Shown in pieces: positions 8,851 through 18,818 of a stretch of DNA of 64,000 nt. The stretch's first letter is position 1; the number at the start of each line of letters is the position of its first letter. The stretch lies in NCBI GenBank assembly GCA_039025235.1, contig JBCCOS010000004.1, forward strand, positions 124,001-188,000, in the 5' to 3' direction. The notes below the pieces were generated by a model. It did no database searches, was not told the origin of the DNA, and saw only the letters and a list, made by a program, of their open reading frames with translations. This DNA is from MED-G105 sp039025235 (GTDB taxonomy: Bacteria; Pseudomonadota; Alphaproteobacteria; Caulobacterales; Parvularculaceae). Made by a program: the position numbers and the translations under genes.

Positions 8851-11631
8851 ATGGGTAGACTAAAGGTCTCTACACTTACCATGCTTCTCGGCACGACTGC
8901 GATGTCAATGACGCAAAATGCGTTGGCGCAGGATGTCGGTTCGAATATAGATGAGATTGTTGTCCGTGGTGTTAACATTCCGGATGAAAAGAGGGCGACG
9001 TCTGAAATTTCGGCGGTTCTCGACGAGGAGTCATTTCAACGGACAGGTGACAGTGACATCGCTTCCGCCCTTGGACGTGTAACGGGTCTATCGATTACGG
9101 AGGGTAAGTTTGTTGTCGTCCGTGGACTGAATGAGCGTTACTCTTCGGTGACACTAGATGGGTCGCCATTGCCAAGTCCGGAGCCATTAAGGCGTGTTGT
9201 TCCCTTGGATATTATTCCAACGTCCATTCTGTCGGGCTCTTTGGTTCAGAAGACCTTTTCCCCGCAGTTGTCTGGTGAATTCGGTGGTGGGACGATTGAG
9301 CTGCGTACGAAGCCGATCCCTGATGAGACGTATTTCAACATTAGTGCAAGTATCGGTCTTGATACCGTTACAAACTTAAGCCGTGGCTTGACATATGATG
9401 GGGGCTCCAGCGATTGGGCTGGTTTTGATGATGGGACCCGTTCAGCGTCTCCTGAAATTGAGCAGGCATTCTTCGGTGTCGGTCCCGATAGTATCGGCAA
9501 TCTTCCTGAGTTCGGTCTTCCATTGCTTTCGTCTGCTCAACAAAACATATTAGACACGAGTATCGATTCAACCAATACGACGGTATTATTTCGTGACAAC
9601 ATCCCCGCCAATTGGGATTTCTCTCTCGCTGGCGGAACGGTAGCTGAACTATCCGATGAAGTGGTTTTTGGTATTAATCTCGCTGGTTCATTTGGTAACA
9701 GTTGGCAGACCAGAGACGGTCGTCGTGAGCAGGGCCTTACGGGTTCTGCTGAATTCGCTGACGCTGCTCCATTTGGTCCTGAAACCGGTAACCTACCAAA
9801 TGATGCTGCGGTCGGTAACTTCTTCAGTACAACGCAAGACGTGACATCCAATCTTGCTGGTACCTTCGGCTTTGAAATTGGTGATAACCACACAATTACG
9901 TCGACGAATCTTTTGCTTCGTTCAACCGCTAAGGATGCTCGTACATTGACCTTCATTGATGGGGACAATGACGGGGTTTTGGTTCGGGACGAGTTTTTTG
10001 ACTTTTTCGAACGCCAAGTATGGCAAACGCAACTTCGCGGCGAACACGTCATTCCGAGCCTTAACGACTTAACCATCGCTTGGCGCGGTGCATTTGGTCA
10101 GGCAGAGCGTGATGCTCCTCTAAACAGAGCGTTTCGTACTGTTCAAACGCAACCTGGCGGGGCCTTTCAGCAACCGTTTGGAAATCCCGACGTGCCAAGC
10201 GCGTTTGCTCTAAACGCTGCAACGGTTTCGTTCTCTGAGGTCGACGACACGAACATTGACGCTGGTGTTGATTTCACGTTGCCGCAGGATCTGTTTGGCC
10301 AAGCTGGGGAGATTAAGTTTGGTTATGCATTTACCGATAAAGAACGCGACTCATTCGTTCGAGACCTTCAATACCTGTTTGATGAAGGTTTCGGTATTGG
10401 CAGTGCTCTGTCGGGCGTTAGAAACGATGTTCTTGTTTCGGATGCGGCTGGAACGGATGCGTTAGATCTTACGCTGATTAACAGCCTTGTATCACTCGAT
10501 AATGCTACGTCAGCATTGCAAGTCCATGCGGGATACCTCGGCTTAGATTACGAAGTTGGCGACTATGTTCGGGTTGCTGCCGGTTTCCGGTATGAGGTCA
10601 ATGATCTGAACACACTCGCTTTTGCAACGAGCCAACCACAGGCATCGTTTTCTGATGCGAACGCTCTTAGCGAAGCAAACGGTCTTGAAACCCTCGATCA
10701 AGACTTTTTCCTTCCTGCGGTAACCGTGACGTGGAACCCGTTGGACGATATCCAAGTCCGTGCTGGTTTTTCACAGACGATTACACGTCCTCAGTTTCGT
10801 GAGCTGACGCCCGCGACATTCCTTGACGATGACACTGATCAGCTCATTCTTGGTAATCCGTTCTTGCGGATAACGGAGATCGACAACTACGATGCTCGGA
10901 TTGAGTACTATTTCGGGCGCGGACAGTTCGTAACAATTGGTGGGTTCTATAAGGATCTTACAAACCCTATCGAGCTTACCTCGTTCCGGACGACGATTGG
11001 ACTTGGTCAAACATTCGTCAACGCGCCTTCTGCTGAACTCTATGGTTTCGAGTTAGAGTTTGAAAAAACAATGGCTGCTGAGGATTTGGTTGATTGGTCG
11101 TTTGTTCAAGGCTTGGACTTGCTTCTCAAAACCAACTACACGTTCAGCCAGTCGAATGTTAGCGCAGACGGTGAGGTGACTCTTTCTGGTACAGCTTCAG
11201 CGGCTACGTCTGGGGTGACACCGATTATCTCTGATGCTTCAGGGCGGATCGTCGACGGTCGCTCGCTTCAGGGTCAGTCGGACCATCTCTTTAACCTCCA
11301 ACTGGGTGTAGAGGACAGTGAAGCAGATATGCGGGCGACATTGCTTGTGAATTATGCTTCACAACGTATTCGTCAGACGGAGAACATTACCGGCGTGAAC
11401 GCGGCTGATATTATCCCAGCGGTTCTAGAGCGCCCACCAGTCTCGCTTGATCTTGTGTTTAGCAAGGGATTGGATATGTGGGGCGGCGGCTGGGAAGTTG
11501 GGCTTCAGGTCCGCAATATCCTGGGTGATGATTACGAGGCTACCCAAGAGTTTGCTGATGGATCCGTTGCTGAATTCGATGTTTATCCGCTCGGACGGCG
11601 TTTGTCTGCCAGTATTTCGAAGAGCTTCTAG
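8851..11631 (+). CDS. TonB-dependent outer-membrane receptor
   Basis: This is a 22-strand-barrel type receptor with a plug domain, taking up a ligand with energy from TonB-ExbBD. I choose the ATG at 8851 (926 residues): it follows CAGGGG at good spacing and begins a clean signal peptide ending in NALAQ. An upstream in-frame TTG at 8812 would add 13 unlikely residues. The plug begins with IDEIVVRG (TonB-box-like region) and contains VVRGLNERYSSVTLDG and SGEFGGGTIELRTKP, typical of this receptor class. The C terminus ends in RRLSASISKSF, with the expected terminal Phe. It lies 97 bases after the lipoprotein gene and ends in its own terminator, so the two probably form a unit. The ligand cannot be read from sequence. 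Confidence 0.93.
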   Translation: MGRLKVSTLTMLLGTTAMSMTQNALAQDVGSNIDEIVVRGVNIPDEKRATSEISAVLDEESFQRTGDSDIASALGRVTGLSITEGKFVVVRGLNERYSSVTLDGSPLPSPEPLRRVVPLDIIPTSILSGSLVQKTFSPQLSGEFGGGTIELRTKPIPDETYFNISASIGLDTVTNLSRGLTYDGGSSDWAGFDDGTRSASPEIEQAFFGVGPDSIGNLPEFGLPLLSSAQQNILDTSIDSTNTTVLFRDNIPANWDFSLAGGTVAELSDEVVFGINLAGSFGNSWQTRDGRREQGLTGSAEFADAAPFGPETGNLPNDAAVGNFFSTTQDVTSNLAGTFGFEIGDNHTITSTNLLLRSTAKDARTLTFIDGDNDGVLVRDEFFDFFERQVWQTQLRGEHVIPSLNDLTIAWRGAFGQAERDAPLNRAFRTVQTQPGGAFQQPFGNPDVPSAFALNAATVSFSEVDDTNIDAGVDFTLPQDLFGQAGEIKFGYAFTDKERDSFVRDLQYLFDEGFGIGSALSGVRNDVLVSDAAGTDALDLTLINSLVSLDNATSALQVHAGYLGLDYEVGDYVRVAAGFRYEVNDLNTLAFATSQPQASFSDANALSEANGLETLDQDFFLPAVTVTWNPLDDIQVRAGFSQTITRPQFRELTPATFLDDDTDQLILGNPFLRITEIDNYDARIEYYFGRGQFVTIGGFYKDLTNPIELTSFRTTIGLGQTFVNAPSAELYGFELEFEKTMAAEDLVDWSFVQGLDLLLKTNYTFSQSNVSADGEVTLSGTASAATSGVTPIISDASGRIVDGRSLQGQSDHLFNLQLGVEDSEADMRATLLVNYASQRIRQTENITGVNAADIIPAVLERPPVSLDLVFSKGLDMWGGGWEVGLQVRNILGDDYEATQEFADGSVAEFDVYPLGRRLSASISKSF

Positions 11632-11664
11632 CTCGGTTAACACTGAAATCTCTAGTAACTTTAT

Positions 11665-11693
11665 GGCGACTGCTTTTTGCGGTCGCCTTTTTT
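11665..11693 (+). terminator. Rho-independent terminator after the receptor gene
   Basis: GGCGACTG and CGGTCGCC pair (one G-U) around a CTTTTTG loop and are followed at once by six T residues. It ends the lipoprotein/receptor unit 33 bases after the receptor stop, so the gsp operon should have its own promoter. Confidence 0.9.
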
Positions 11694-12025
11694 CATATCT
11701 CAGGTGGTTCTTTCGTATTGTCTTTTAATATATTATAATCAACGGGTTATGGTTGGAGCGGGCTGACCTGGCCGTTCAATTTTGGTCTCATCTTCACGAG
11801 ACTAATGTCTTGCAGAGGCGGAGAATGATGAACTTTTGTTCGTAATGGCGTTTATGTCCGATCGGTTGGTTATGGTAAAAAGAATATTAAGAGACGCTGT
11901 AGTAAGCAATGAAACTTAGAAATGCGCACGACGTGCTTTCTTGTGAGTTTCGCAAATAAAAACGGCGAGGTGCCTGGTGTGGAAGGCGCTGAATTCTGTT
12001 TTCTATTTCGTTGTAAAGAAGAGTA
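11694..12025 (+). other. Leader region of the gsp operon
   Basis: These 332 bases lie between the terminator and gspC. A TATAAT at 11734-11739 is a possible -10 box, but the hexamer 17 bases upstream (TTTCGT) is a poor -35. A small hairpin GTCTC/GAGAC sits near 11782-11804. No small gene is convincing. If the TATAAT is used, the gspC message has a leader of roughly 280 bases. Confidence 0.35.
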
Positions 12026-13045
12026 TTGGCGGCTTTGACTGTTATGACTGTGTCGAAGGCAGAAGCGACAGCTGAAAAGATTATTGGCTCCCTGAAAAAA
12101 GTGACCGGCTTGCCGTTCTCTGGCCATCAGCCATTAGATGCGTTTCGAGGGATCAGCGAAATTCGCCTAGGGCGCACAGCAATACCGGCAAAAAAGATCG
12201 CTTTAATCATTGAATATCTCCTATCGGCGGCGATTGCGGTCTTACTGGCATTAATAGTTTATTCCATCATAGCGCCGCTTCCGATTCCCGAGCGATTGCC
12301 GGTTTCTGGCGCTCCGGCTCAGTCTGCGGTCAAACAAGAAGTCCTTGAGAACGCGAATCCATTTCGCAATGCTGCCGTCGCCGCTGGTGGTGCCGCCGCA
12401 GCCGTTGGCTTGAGTGATAGCGATGAAGAGGCCCTTGAAGAGACCACGCTAAACTTAGTTCTGCACGGTGTCCGCGTTGATCAAAATAATCAAACGGCAA
12501 TTATTCGTTTGCCAAACGGACAGCAGAAAACCTTCCGCGTCGGAGATGAATTGATTCCCGGTGTAACGTTAAATGATGCGTACCAAGATCAGGTTACTAT
12601 TACGCGTCGTGGTGTTCGTGAGACGCTAACGCTTGTCAATAGAGATCCGAAGGTCGCACGCGCCAACCGAAATTCACGTCGCGTGCAAACAAACGTGTCG
12701 ACCGCTAGCAGCGCCAATAGTCGAGTGTCAAAGACTATCGCGAGCCGCGACTTTTCAGAATTCATTCAGGTATCGCCTTTTGCGACCAAAGAAGGAATTC
12801 GCCTCGTCTTGAATCCAGGCAAAGATAGCACTTTGTTTACGAAGAGCGGCCTCAAGCCCGGAGACGTACTTCTCGAGGTTGATGGTCGTTCGGTAACCGG
12901 CAATCCAGAGTCGATCATTTCAACATTCCAAGGGCTAAATCCCGGAAATGAGATCGAGATATCTGTTGAGCGAAATGAACAATTCATTCCTCTCATAATT
13001 CAATTACCCGTGGCAAAAGTTAGCGAAGAAAAGAGCGCTGAGTAA
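12026..13045 (+). CDS. gspC: Type II secretion protein GspC (inner-membrane clamp, PDZ)
   Basis: GspC links the inner-membrane platform to the secretin GspD and helps to select substrates. The 339-residue protein has a cytoplasmic N terminus, one membrane segment (about residues 55-78), a periplasmic homology region (about 140-200, with INRLPNGQQ-like IIRLPNGQQKTFRVGDELIPG) and a C-terminal PDZ domain (about 245-325, with GLKPGDVLLEVDGRSV). The start is a TTG at 12026, preceded by AAGAAGAG; an ATG at 12044 is an alternative. Its stop overlaps the gspD start by one base, so translation is coupled. It is the first gene of the 12-gene operon. Confidence 0.9.
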   Translation: MAALTVMTVSKAEATAEKIIGSLKKVTGLPFSGHQPLDAFRGISEIRLGRTAIPAKKIALIIEYLLSAAIAVLLALIVYSIIAPLPIPERLPVSGAPAQSAVKQEVLENANPFRNAAVAAGGAAAAVGLSDSDEEALEETTLNLVLHGVRVDQNNQTAIIRLPNGQQKTFRVGDELIPGVTLNDAYQDQVTITRRGVRETLTLVNRDPKVARANRNSRRVQTNVSTASSANSRVSKTIASRDFSEFIQVSPFATKEGIRLVLNPGKDSTLFTKSGLKPGDVLLEVDGRSVTGNPESIISTFQGLNPGNEIEISVERNEQFIPLIIQLPVAKVSEEKSAE

Positions 13046-15543
13046 TGGCTTGTGTACAGAAGAAATCGGTGCTTTTTAACACGATCGCACTTCTTGTTTT
13101 TGGATTTTCTTCTGTTTCTGCACAAACCAGAAATGATCTTGATGCAAATTGCGATGGCGCTTCAATTAATTACGAAGATGCTGACATTTCTGCAATTGTC
13201 GACGATATTGCGCTTCGGACGGGCAAAAAATTTGTTATAGCCCCCCAGGTCAATGGGACTGTTACTGTTAAATCAGGACCTGGCGGTGGACTTTGTCCTG
13301 GTGAAGCATGGGAGTTGTTTCAAGCAGCGCTCAGAGTAACCGGTTTTGTTGCGACACCAATTAATGGTGATAGTTATAAAATAGTACCAAGCCAACAAAG
13401 CGCGCGGTCTGCCGGGCCCGTTGGCGCAGGTCGCCCTGGTGATATTGCTACGCAAATATTTCGACTTAGACATATTGAAGCAAGAGAGGCTGCCGCAAGT
13501 CTAGCGCAGATTTCTGGTGAACGCGGTGTTGTCAATCCAGTGCGAGCAAGCAATTCACTGATCATCGTCGATAGCGAAAATAATATTGAGAGAATGCGAG
13601 AAGTTTTGCGTCGTATTGATCGTGATACACGGGTAACTCGGACGATTTCGTTAGAGAATGCTTCTGCAACGGAGGTGGCGGAGGTCGTTGGAAAAATAGC
13701 CAAGGAGCTAAATGACGAGGGGGGCGGCAGTAAGTCAGCATCAAGCATCGTTCCGATTGAAGCGTCAAATTCACTTCTTATACGTGCTGAGCCATATGCA
13801 ATCGATAAATTACTCGCAGTTATTGGTGAGCTAGACCGCATTGGGGAGACACAATCCGATATTGCAGTGATACGTCTTGCTCATCAGGATGCTGAGACTA
13901 TGGCTGTCACATTGCGTGAAATTGCTGATGCACAACCGCCGGCCACTGGTGCTGACGCTGCAAATGCCCCGGCGCAAAGACCGACGTCGGGACCAAACGG
14001 ACGGCGTTCCCGCGCTATTATTTCTGTTGATGCACCGACGAATTCGATCATCATTTCCGGTGATCCGGCGATTCAGCAAACCCTCCGTCGTGCCATATAT
14101 GAGCTTGATATACGCCCTTCACAAGTTCTTGTGGAAGCGATTATCGTGGAAATTTCTGAAAATACCGCGCGTGAGCTGGGTGTAGAATTCCTTATTTCAG
14201 GCAATGGCGAAGGCGCGACGCCATTTACGACAACGAACTTTTCAAGTGGACAATCTGATCTATTGGGCGCTGCGGGCTCGGCGTTAATAAATGGCACAAC
14301 GACAACAACGGACTCAGACGGAAACACAACGACAACTGAGGCTAATGATAACCCTCTAGGCATTGATAACGAACTTATCCAAATAGCTCTTGGTTCACTA
14401 CTTGGGTTGAACGGCTTTGCGCTTGGTGGTGCTGGTGAAACGGAAGATGGGATATTTGGTGCAATACTGACCGCGATCCAAGAAGATATAAACTCAAACA
14501 TCCTTTCGATGCCTTCCGTACTCACGCTTGATAATCAGGGGGCACGCCTTTCTGTTGGGCAAGAAATTCCGATTACAACCGGTGAGCAACTTGGTAATGA
14601 CTTTACCGATGCGTTTAGAACCGTTTCTCGCCAAGAGGTCGGCGTCATTTTGGAGGTTACACCGCGTATCAGCGAGGGCAATACCGTCACCCTTGAATTA
14701 CGTCAGGAGAGTTCTAGTGTTGTTGGACCTGTAATTTCAACGTCTACGGACCTTATTACAAATAAGAGGGTCATTGAGACGGTCGCCCTTGTTGACGATG
14801 GTGATATACTTGTTGTTGGCGGTCTTATTGATCAAAACGATAGTGATCTACAAAGTAAAGTACCGTTACTTGGCGATATTCCGCTCGCTGGTAATTTATT
14901 TAAAACCCAGTCTAGGTCTCGCGATAAGACGAATTTAATGGTTTTTATTAAACCAACGATCGTTCGCAATCGCGCGACAGCCAATTCAGCAACGTCAAAG
15001 AAACTCAACTATATAAAAGCGCGAGAGCTGTTGCGATCTGGTGATCCGGTTTCAGAGGTGGAGCGGCTGATTGACCAAGCAACAGGATTGGAAGGTATTC
15101 GGTCAATAAATTCGAGTTCAACAATGGCCCCTTCTAAATTAAAGAGACGGGTTCGCAAAGATGAACCGCAGGAACCTTCGCAGCTGTTGGACTCATCCGA
15201 GGCAAGGGGGAAAGATTCTGATCCGAACCCTGAGCTTGGTGCGGGAACTACGGATCAAAGCTTGTCGCCGTCGCCGGTCCCATCTCAAATCCCATCTCAA
15301 ATCCCATCTCAAATCCCATCTCAAATCCCATCTCAGGCCCCATCGGAAAAACCAATTTCGAGTAATGCCGTCGATGAATCATTGTCAGAGACGGCAGACA
15401 TTGCCGTTTTAAAATCAGTGATGCCAATTTCCAAATATGATCCGAGTGAACGGCTACCACTAGAAAAAAAGACCGATATTTCGGTACCTCGGCTGCGTGA
15501 TGCAGACTATTCGGGGACGTTAGCGAAATTAAGCGAGCGCTAA
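13045..15543 (+). CDS. gspD: Type II secretion secretin GspD
   Basis: GspD forms the gated outer-membrane ring through which folded substrates leave. Of 832 residues, 1-26 are a signal peptide ending SVSAQ. The N0 domain follows (NYEDADISAIVDDIALRTGK), then repeated N1-N3 domains (for example RVVNPVRASNSLIIVD-like and VPIEASNSLLIRAEP), then the secretin core to about residue 650, with SMPSVLTLDNQGA and VPLLGDIPLAGNLF. The last 180 residues are a Ser/Pro-rich tail with four SQIP repeats; this could include a pilotin-binding segment, but no pilotin gene is recognised. It follows gspC with a one-base overlap and precedes gspE by six bases. Confidence 0.96.
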   Translation: MACVQKKSVLFNTIALLVFGFSSVSAQTRNDLDANCDGASINYEDADISAIVDDIALRTGKKFVIAPQVNGTVTVKSGPGGGLCPGEAWELFQAALRVTGFVATPINGDSYKIVPSQQSARSAGPVGAGRPGDIATQIFRLRHIEAREAAASLAQISGERGVVNPVRASNSLIIVDSENNIERMREVLRRIDRDTRVTRTISLENASATEVAEVVGKIAKELNDEGGGSKSASSIVPIEASNSLLIRAEPYAIDKLLAVIGELDRIGETQSDIAVIRLAHQDAETMAVTLREIADAQPPATGADAANAPAQRPTSGPNGRRSRAIISVDAPTNSIIISGDPAIQQTLRRAIYELDIRPSQVLVEAIIVEISENTARELGVEFLISGNGEGATPFTTTNFSSGQSDLLGAAGSALINGTTTTTDSDGNTTTTEANDNPLGIDNELIQIALGSLLGLNGFALGGAGETEDGIFGAILTAIQEDINSNILSMPSVLTLDNQGARLSVGQEIPITTGEQLGNDFTDAFRTVSRQEVGVILEVTPRISEGNTVTLELRQESSSVVGPVISTSTDLITNKRVIETVALVDDGDILVVGGLIDQNDSDLQSKVPLLGDIPLAGNLFKTQSRSRDKTNLMVFIKPTIVRNRATANSATSKKLNYIKARELLRSGDPVSEVERLIDQATGLEGIRSINSSSTMAPSKLKRRVRKDEPQEPSQLLDSSEARGKDSDPNPELGAGTTDQSLSPSPVPSQIPSQIPSQIPSQIPSQAPSEKPISSNAVDESLSETADIAVLKSVMPISKYDPSERLPLEKKTDISVPRLRDADYSGTLAKLSER
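15279..15338 (+). repeat. 12-base tandem repeat in the gspD tail
   Basis: The unit CCCATCTCAAAT occurs four times perfectly (15279-15326), with a fifth diverged copy (15327-15338). It keeps frame and encodes repeating Pro-Ser-Gln-Ile. Copy number could change by slippage without breaking the gene. Confidence 0.9.
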
Positions 15544-15549
15544 AAGACA

Positions 15550-17109
15550 ATGAGCGTTTCAGAGGTTAAAAGTCCTAATCCAATTAACCAGCCAGGCATT
15601 GACGAAAATGTAGCGGCAGCAGACGCCGTGCGCAGGTTATCCTATGCCTTTGCAAAAGAACACGGGTTGATTGTTCTTGATCCAGACCGATCTCCAGCCC
15701 TTATCGGTTCCCGCGGTATTCCGGATCCTTGGAATCTTCTTGAAGTGCGTCGTGTCCTTGGGAGGCGGATTTCTGTTGAAGAGATGCCTGTCGAAGCTTT
15801 TGAGCGGCGCCTATCAGAGATTTATGCGGTCACCGGAATGGCGGCTGAGGACTTTGCGAGCACGGATGGCGAAGATGACCTTTTAAGTCTTGCTGAAGGA
15901 TTGCCAACAACTGCCGATCTTCTTGATAGTGATAACGATGCTCCCATTATTCGACTGATTAACGGGGTGCTTGCAGAAGCCGTGAAAACGAAAGCTTCTG
16001 ATATTCATATTGAACCCTATGAAAAGTCACTTTCAATCCGCTTAAGGATTGATGGCGTCTTACGTGAAATTCTATCATTGCCCGCACGATTAGCGCCTGC
16101 TCTTGTAAGCCGAGTGAAAGTTATGGCGCGTTTGGATATTGCTGAAAAGCGTGTACCGCAAGATGGACGCATTTCAATTGCACTCGGTGGAAAAACTGTT
16201 GATGTACGTATTTCCACTTTGCCATCGCGTTTTGGCGAACGTGTTGTGATGCGTATTCTTGATAAAGAGGAAGCGCGGCTGGACCTTGATGCTCTTGGTA
16301 TGCCGCTCGATACGCTTAACCGGTTTAAGCAAGTCCTGAAGCGTCCCAATGGAATAATTTTGGTCACAGGGCCGACGGGGTCCGGCAAGACAACGACCTT
16401 ATACGGTGCTTTATCACTTTTGAATGATCCAAGCCTCAATATTCTTACGGTAGAGGATCCGGTTGAATATGCGATAGACGGCGTTGGGCAGACGCAAATC
16501 AACCCTAAAGTCGGTATGACCTTTGCTACCGGGTTGCGGGCGATCCTTCGGCAGGATCCCGACATCGTGATGCTCGGTGAAATTCGCGATGGGGAAACAG
16601 CCGATATTTCAATTCGGGCAGCCCTAACAGGACACTTGGTTCTTTCGACAATTCACACAAACTCAGCAGTAGGGGCCGTCACGCGATTAAGAGATATGGG
16701 CGCAGAACCCTTCCTGCTTTCGTCCACGCTTGCGGGTGTATTAGCACAACGTCTTGTGCGGCGCCTTTGCCCGGCGTGCCGCGAACCCTATGAGGCTGAT
16801 GCCACAGAGAAGGAAATGCTTGGGCGACCAATTCATGAGGCATTAACGCTATTTCGGCCCAAAGGGTGCGGCCGGTGTGGACATACTGGCTACGAAGGGC
16901 GAATGGGCGTTTACGAATTTATTTCGGTTGATCAGCAATTGCGGTCCTTGATCCATGATGATGCGTCGGAGCGAGCGTTGAGCCAGCATGCCTTCAAGCA
17001 GGCGGACACACTGGCGCACTGTGGCTTTCAGCATGTTATTGATGGCCTAACTTCCCTTGAGGAGGTTATTCGCGTTGTAAGGCAGGAGGACGATGGCGCC
17101 GGCATTTGA
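15550..17109 (+). CDS. gspE: Type II secretion ATPase GspE
   Basis: GspE is the cytoplasmic hexameric ATPase that powers pseudopilus assembly. The 519 residues include an N-terminal N1E/MshEN-like domain, then the catalytic core with Walker A GPTGSGKTTT (about 274-283), the Asp box, Walker B DPDIVMLGEIRD (about 335-346) and the His box region LVLSTIHTNSA. The zinc-binding tetracysteine element is complete: CPAC near 408 and CGRC near 440. The start codon is the ATG at 15550, seven bases after the gspD stop. The 3' end overlaps gspF by 17 bases. Confidence 0.97.
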   Translation: MSVSEVKSPNPINQPGIDENVAAADAVRRLSYAFAKEHGLIVLDPDRSPALIGSRGIPDPWNLLEVRRVLGRRISVEEMPVEAFERRLSEIYAVTGMAAEDFASTDGEDDLLSLAEGLPTTADLLDSDNDAPIIRLINGVLAEAVKTKASDIHIEPYEKSLSIRLRIDGVLREILSLPARLAPALVSRVKVMARLDIAEKRVPQDGRISIALGGKTVDVRISTLPSRFGERVVMRILDKEEARLDLDALGMPLDTLNRFKQVLKRPNGIILVTGPTGSGKTTTLYGALSLLNDPSLNILTVEDPVEYAIDGVGQTQINPKVGMTFATGLRAILRQDPDIVMLGEIRDGETADISIRAALTGHLVLSTIHTNSAVGAVTRLRDMGAEPFLLSSTLAGVLAQRLVRRLCPACREPYEADATEKEMLGRPIHEALTLFRPKGCGRCGHTGYEGRMGVYEFISVDQQLRSLIHDDASERALSQHAFKQADTLAHCGFQHVIDGLTSLEEVIRVVRQEDDGAGI

Positions 17110-18313
17110 ATATGAAGCGCTTGATGCAGGTGGGCGTTCGCGAAAAGGCATCTTAACGGCGGAAACGCCACGTCAGGCTCGCCTTGAATTACGCCGTTTG
17201 TCGATGACGCCAATTTCCTTAGCTGCGGCGCGGTCGGACGTGAGTGCAGGGGGAAAAGGGCATGATAAAATAGCCAAGGTGCCGGCTGGCGAGCTCGTTC
17301 TGGTAACGAGGCAATTATCGGTTTTAATTGGTGCAGCAACGCCATTGGAAGAGGCCATCAATGCTGTTGCCCTTGAAACCGATAAACCATCGGTCAGGAA
17401 ACGTTTGCTGACAGTCCGTGAGCGTATTACTGAAGGACGCCGATTTGCCGATGCATTGAGGGAAGATCCGAAGTCTTTTTCCGATTTGTACTGTTCAGTT
17501 GTTGAAGCGGGAGAGCGATCAGGGCGTCTAGCTGATGTTCTAGATCGTCTGGCGACCATGTTGGAAAAAACGAGAGCGATGAGAAACAAAGCGCTTGGCG
17601 CTTTGATTTATCCGGCGGTGCTTTTTCTTTTTGCTGGCGGCGTTGTAACAGGGCTGATGACACTGGTCGTTCCACAAATCGTTGATCAGTTCCGGTCATT
17701 TGATGCTGAGCTGCCAACCGTAACGCAGTTCGTTGTGGGGATGTCGAACTTTCTAAGCAGTTATGGTGGATATATTTTGGGATTTTTAGTGGCAACAGGT
17801 ATCGCTGTGTGGCAGGCGACCCGCTTTCCAAATGTGAAGTACCAACTTGATCGAATGGTCTTGCTTATCCCTGTTTTGGGGCCACTTTTGCGTGGCCTTG
17901 ATGGGGCCCGTTTTGCTCGCACGCTGTCCACGTTATTTGGAGGAGATGCGCCGCTTCTTGAAAGCTTGTCAGGCGCTCAGCGTACAGTGGGCAATTCATA
18001 TATTCGATCTCGTTTAGATACGGCCATCGATTATGTCCGCGAAGGTGGTTCGCTCGCGGCGGCGGTCAAGAAAAGTGAGGCCTTGCCGTCAATGATGGCG
18101 CATATGGTGGCTGCAGGAGAGCGCTCTGGTGAATTACCGAAGCTTTTGGATCGTGCGGCAGAGCAACTCGAAGACGAATTTGATACGGCGTCAACGGTAG
18201 CGCTTCGATTATTAGAACCCATCATTATCGTTATTATGGGCGGTATTGTTATGTTAATCACCGTTGCAATCATGTTGCCGATATTGCGGTTGAATGCCCT
18301 TGCTGCGTTATGA
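17093..18313 (+). CDS. gspF: Type II secretion inner-membrane platform protein GspF
   Basis: GspF is the polytopic core of the assembly platform, thought to be turned or moved by GspE. It is 406 residues, with two homologous T2SSF domains (about residues 70-190 and 270-390) and three membrane segments, the last at the extreme C terminus. Family landmarks include LVTRQLSVLIGAATPLEEA and MVAAGERSGELPKLLDRAA. The ATG at 17093 has a strong AGGAGG ribosome-binding site lying inside the gspE coding end, which explains the 17-base overlap. Confidence 0.96.
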   Translation: MAPAFEYEALDAGGRSRKGILTAETPRQARLELRRLSMTPISLAAARSDVSAGGKGHDKIAKVPAGELVLVTRQLSVLIGAATPLEEAINAVALETDKPSVRKRLLTVRERITEGRRFADALREDPKSFSDLYCSVVEAGERSGRLADVLDRLATMLEKTRAMRNKALGALIYPAVLFLFAGGVVTGLMTLVVPQIVDQFRSFDAELPTVTQFVVGMSNFLSSYGGYILGFLVATGIAVWQATRFPNVKYQLDRMVLLIPVLGPLLRGLDGARFARTLSTLFGGDAPLLESLSGAQRTVGNSYIRSRLDTAIDYVREGGSLAAAVKKSEALPSMMAHMVAAGERSGELPKLLDRAAEQLEDEFDTASTVALRLLEPIIIVIMGGIVMLITVAIMLPILRLNALAAL

Positions 18314-18362
18314 TGAGCTGATATAGGACGGGCAGACGAAACACGTGAATGAGAGGAAGAAG

Positions 18363-18818
18363 ATGTTGAACTCAAGAAAAACGTCGCTTGCAAATCAACG
18401 CGGTATTACAATGATTGAACTGCTCGTCGTGCTTTCGATCATTGCACTGATTTCTGCGCTTGTTGTTGTGAACGTTCTTCCGGAGCGTGATCGTGCCGCA
18501 GTCCGCAAAGCGGCCATCGATATAAGTGTCATTGAAGGAGCGCTCGATCAGTATCGACTTGATATGTTCAGTTATCCCACCACGGAGCAAGGACTGCAAG
18601 CGCTCGTCGAAGCACCGTCAGATTCTGGCCGTGCGGGTGATTATCGCCCTGGCGGATATATAAAGGGTAGCGTTCCACTCGATCCTTGGAACAATCCTTA
18701 TCAATATCGCTATCCCGGTGAATTTGGTTTGGTTGACGTGTTCTCATTTGGTGCGGATGGCGAGGCCGGTGGTGAAGGTCTAAATGCGGATATCGGCAAT
18801 TGGTCAGATCAAGAATAA
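18363..18818 (+). CDS. gspG: Major pseudopilin GspG
   Basis: GspG is the main subunit of the periplasmic pseudopilus that pushes substrates through GspD. I choose the ATG at 18363 (151 residues) because GAGAGGAAG lies just upstream; an in-frame GTG at 18345 is an alternative. The prepilin leader ends at QRG, and the mature helix begins ITMIELLVVLSIIALISA, with Glu at +5 for processing by the prepilin peptidase. The globular domain has the typical LDMFSYPTTEQGLQALVEAP and LDPWNNPYQYRYPGE, followed by calcium-loop residues in FGADGEAGGEG. The 3' end overlaps gspH by 19 bases. Confidence 0.97.
   Translation: MLNSRKTSLANQRGITMIELLVVLSIIALISALVVVNVLPERDRAAVRKAAIDISVIEGALDQYRLDMFSYPTTEQGLQALVEAPSDSGRAGDYRPGGYIKGSVPLDPWNNPYQYRYPGEFGLVDVFSFGADGEAGGEGLNADIGNWSDQE

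Noticed and set aside
15279..15338. Regular short repeats that could suggest a CRISPR array
   Set aside because: The units are 12 bases with no spacers and keep the gspD frame; they are a coding tandem repeat.
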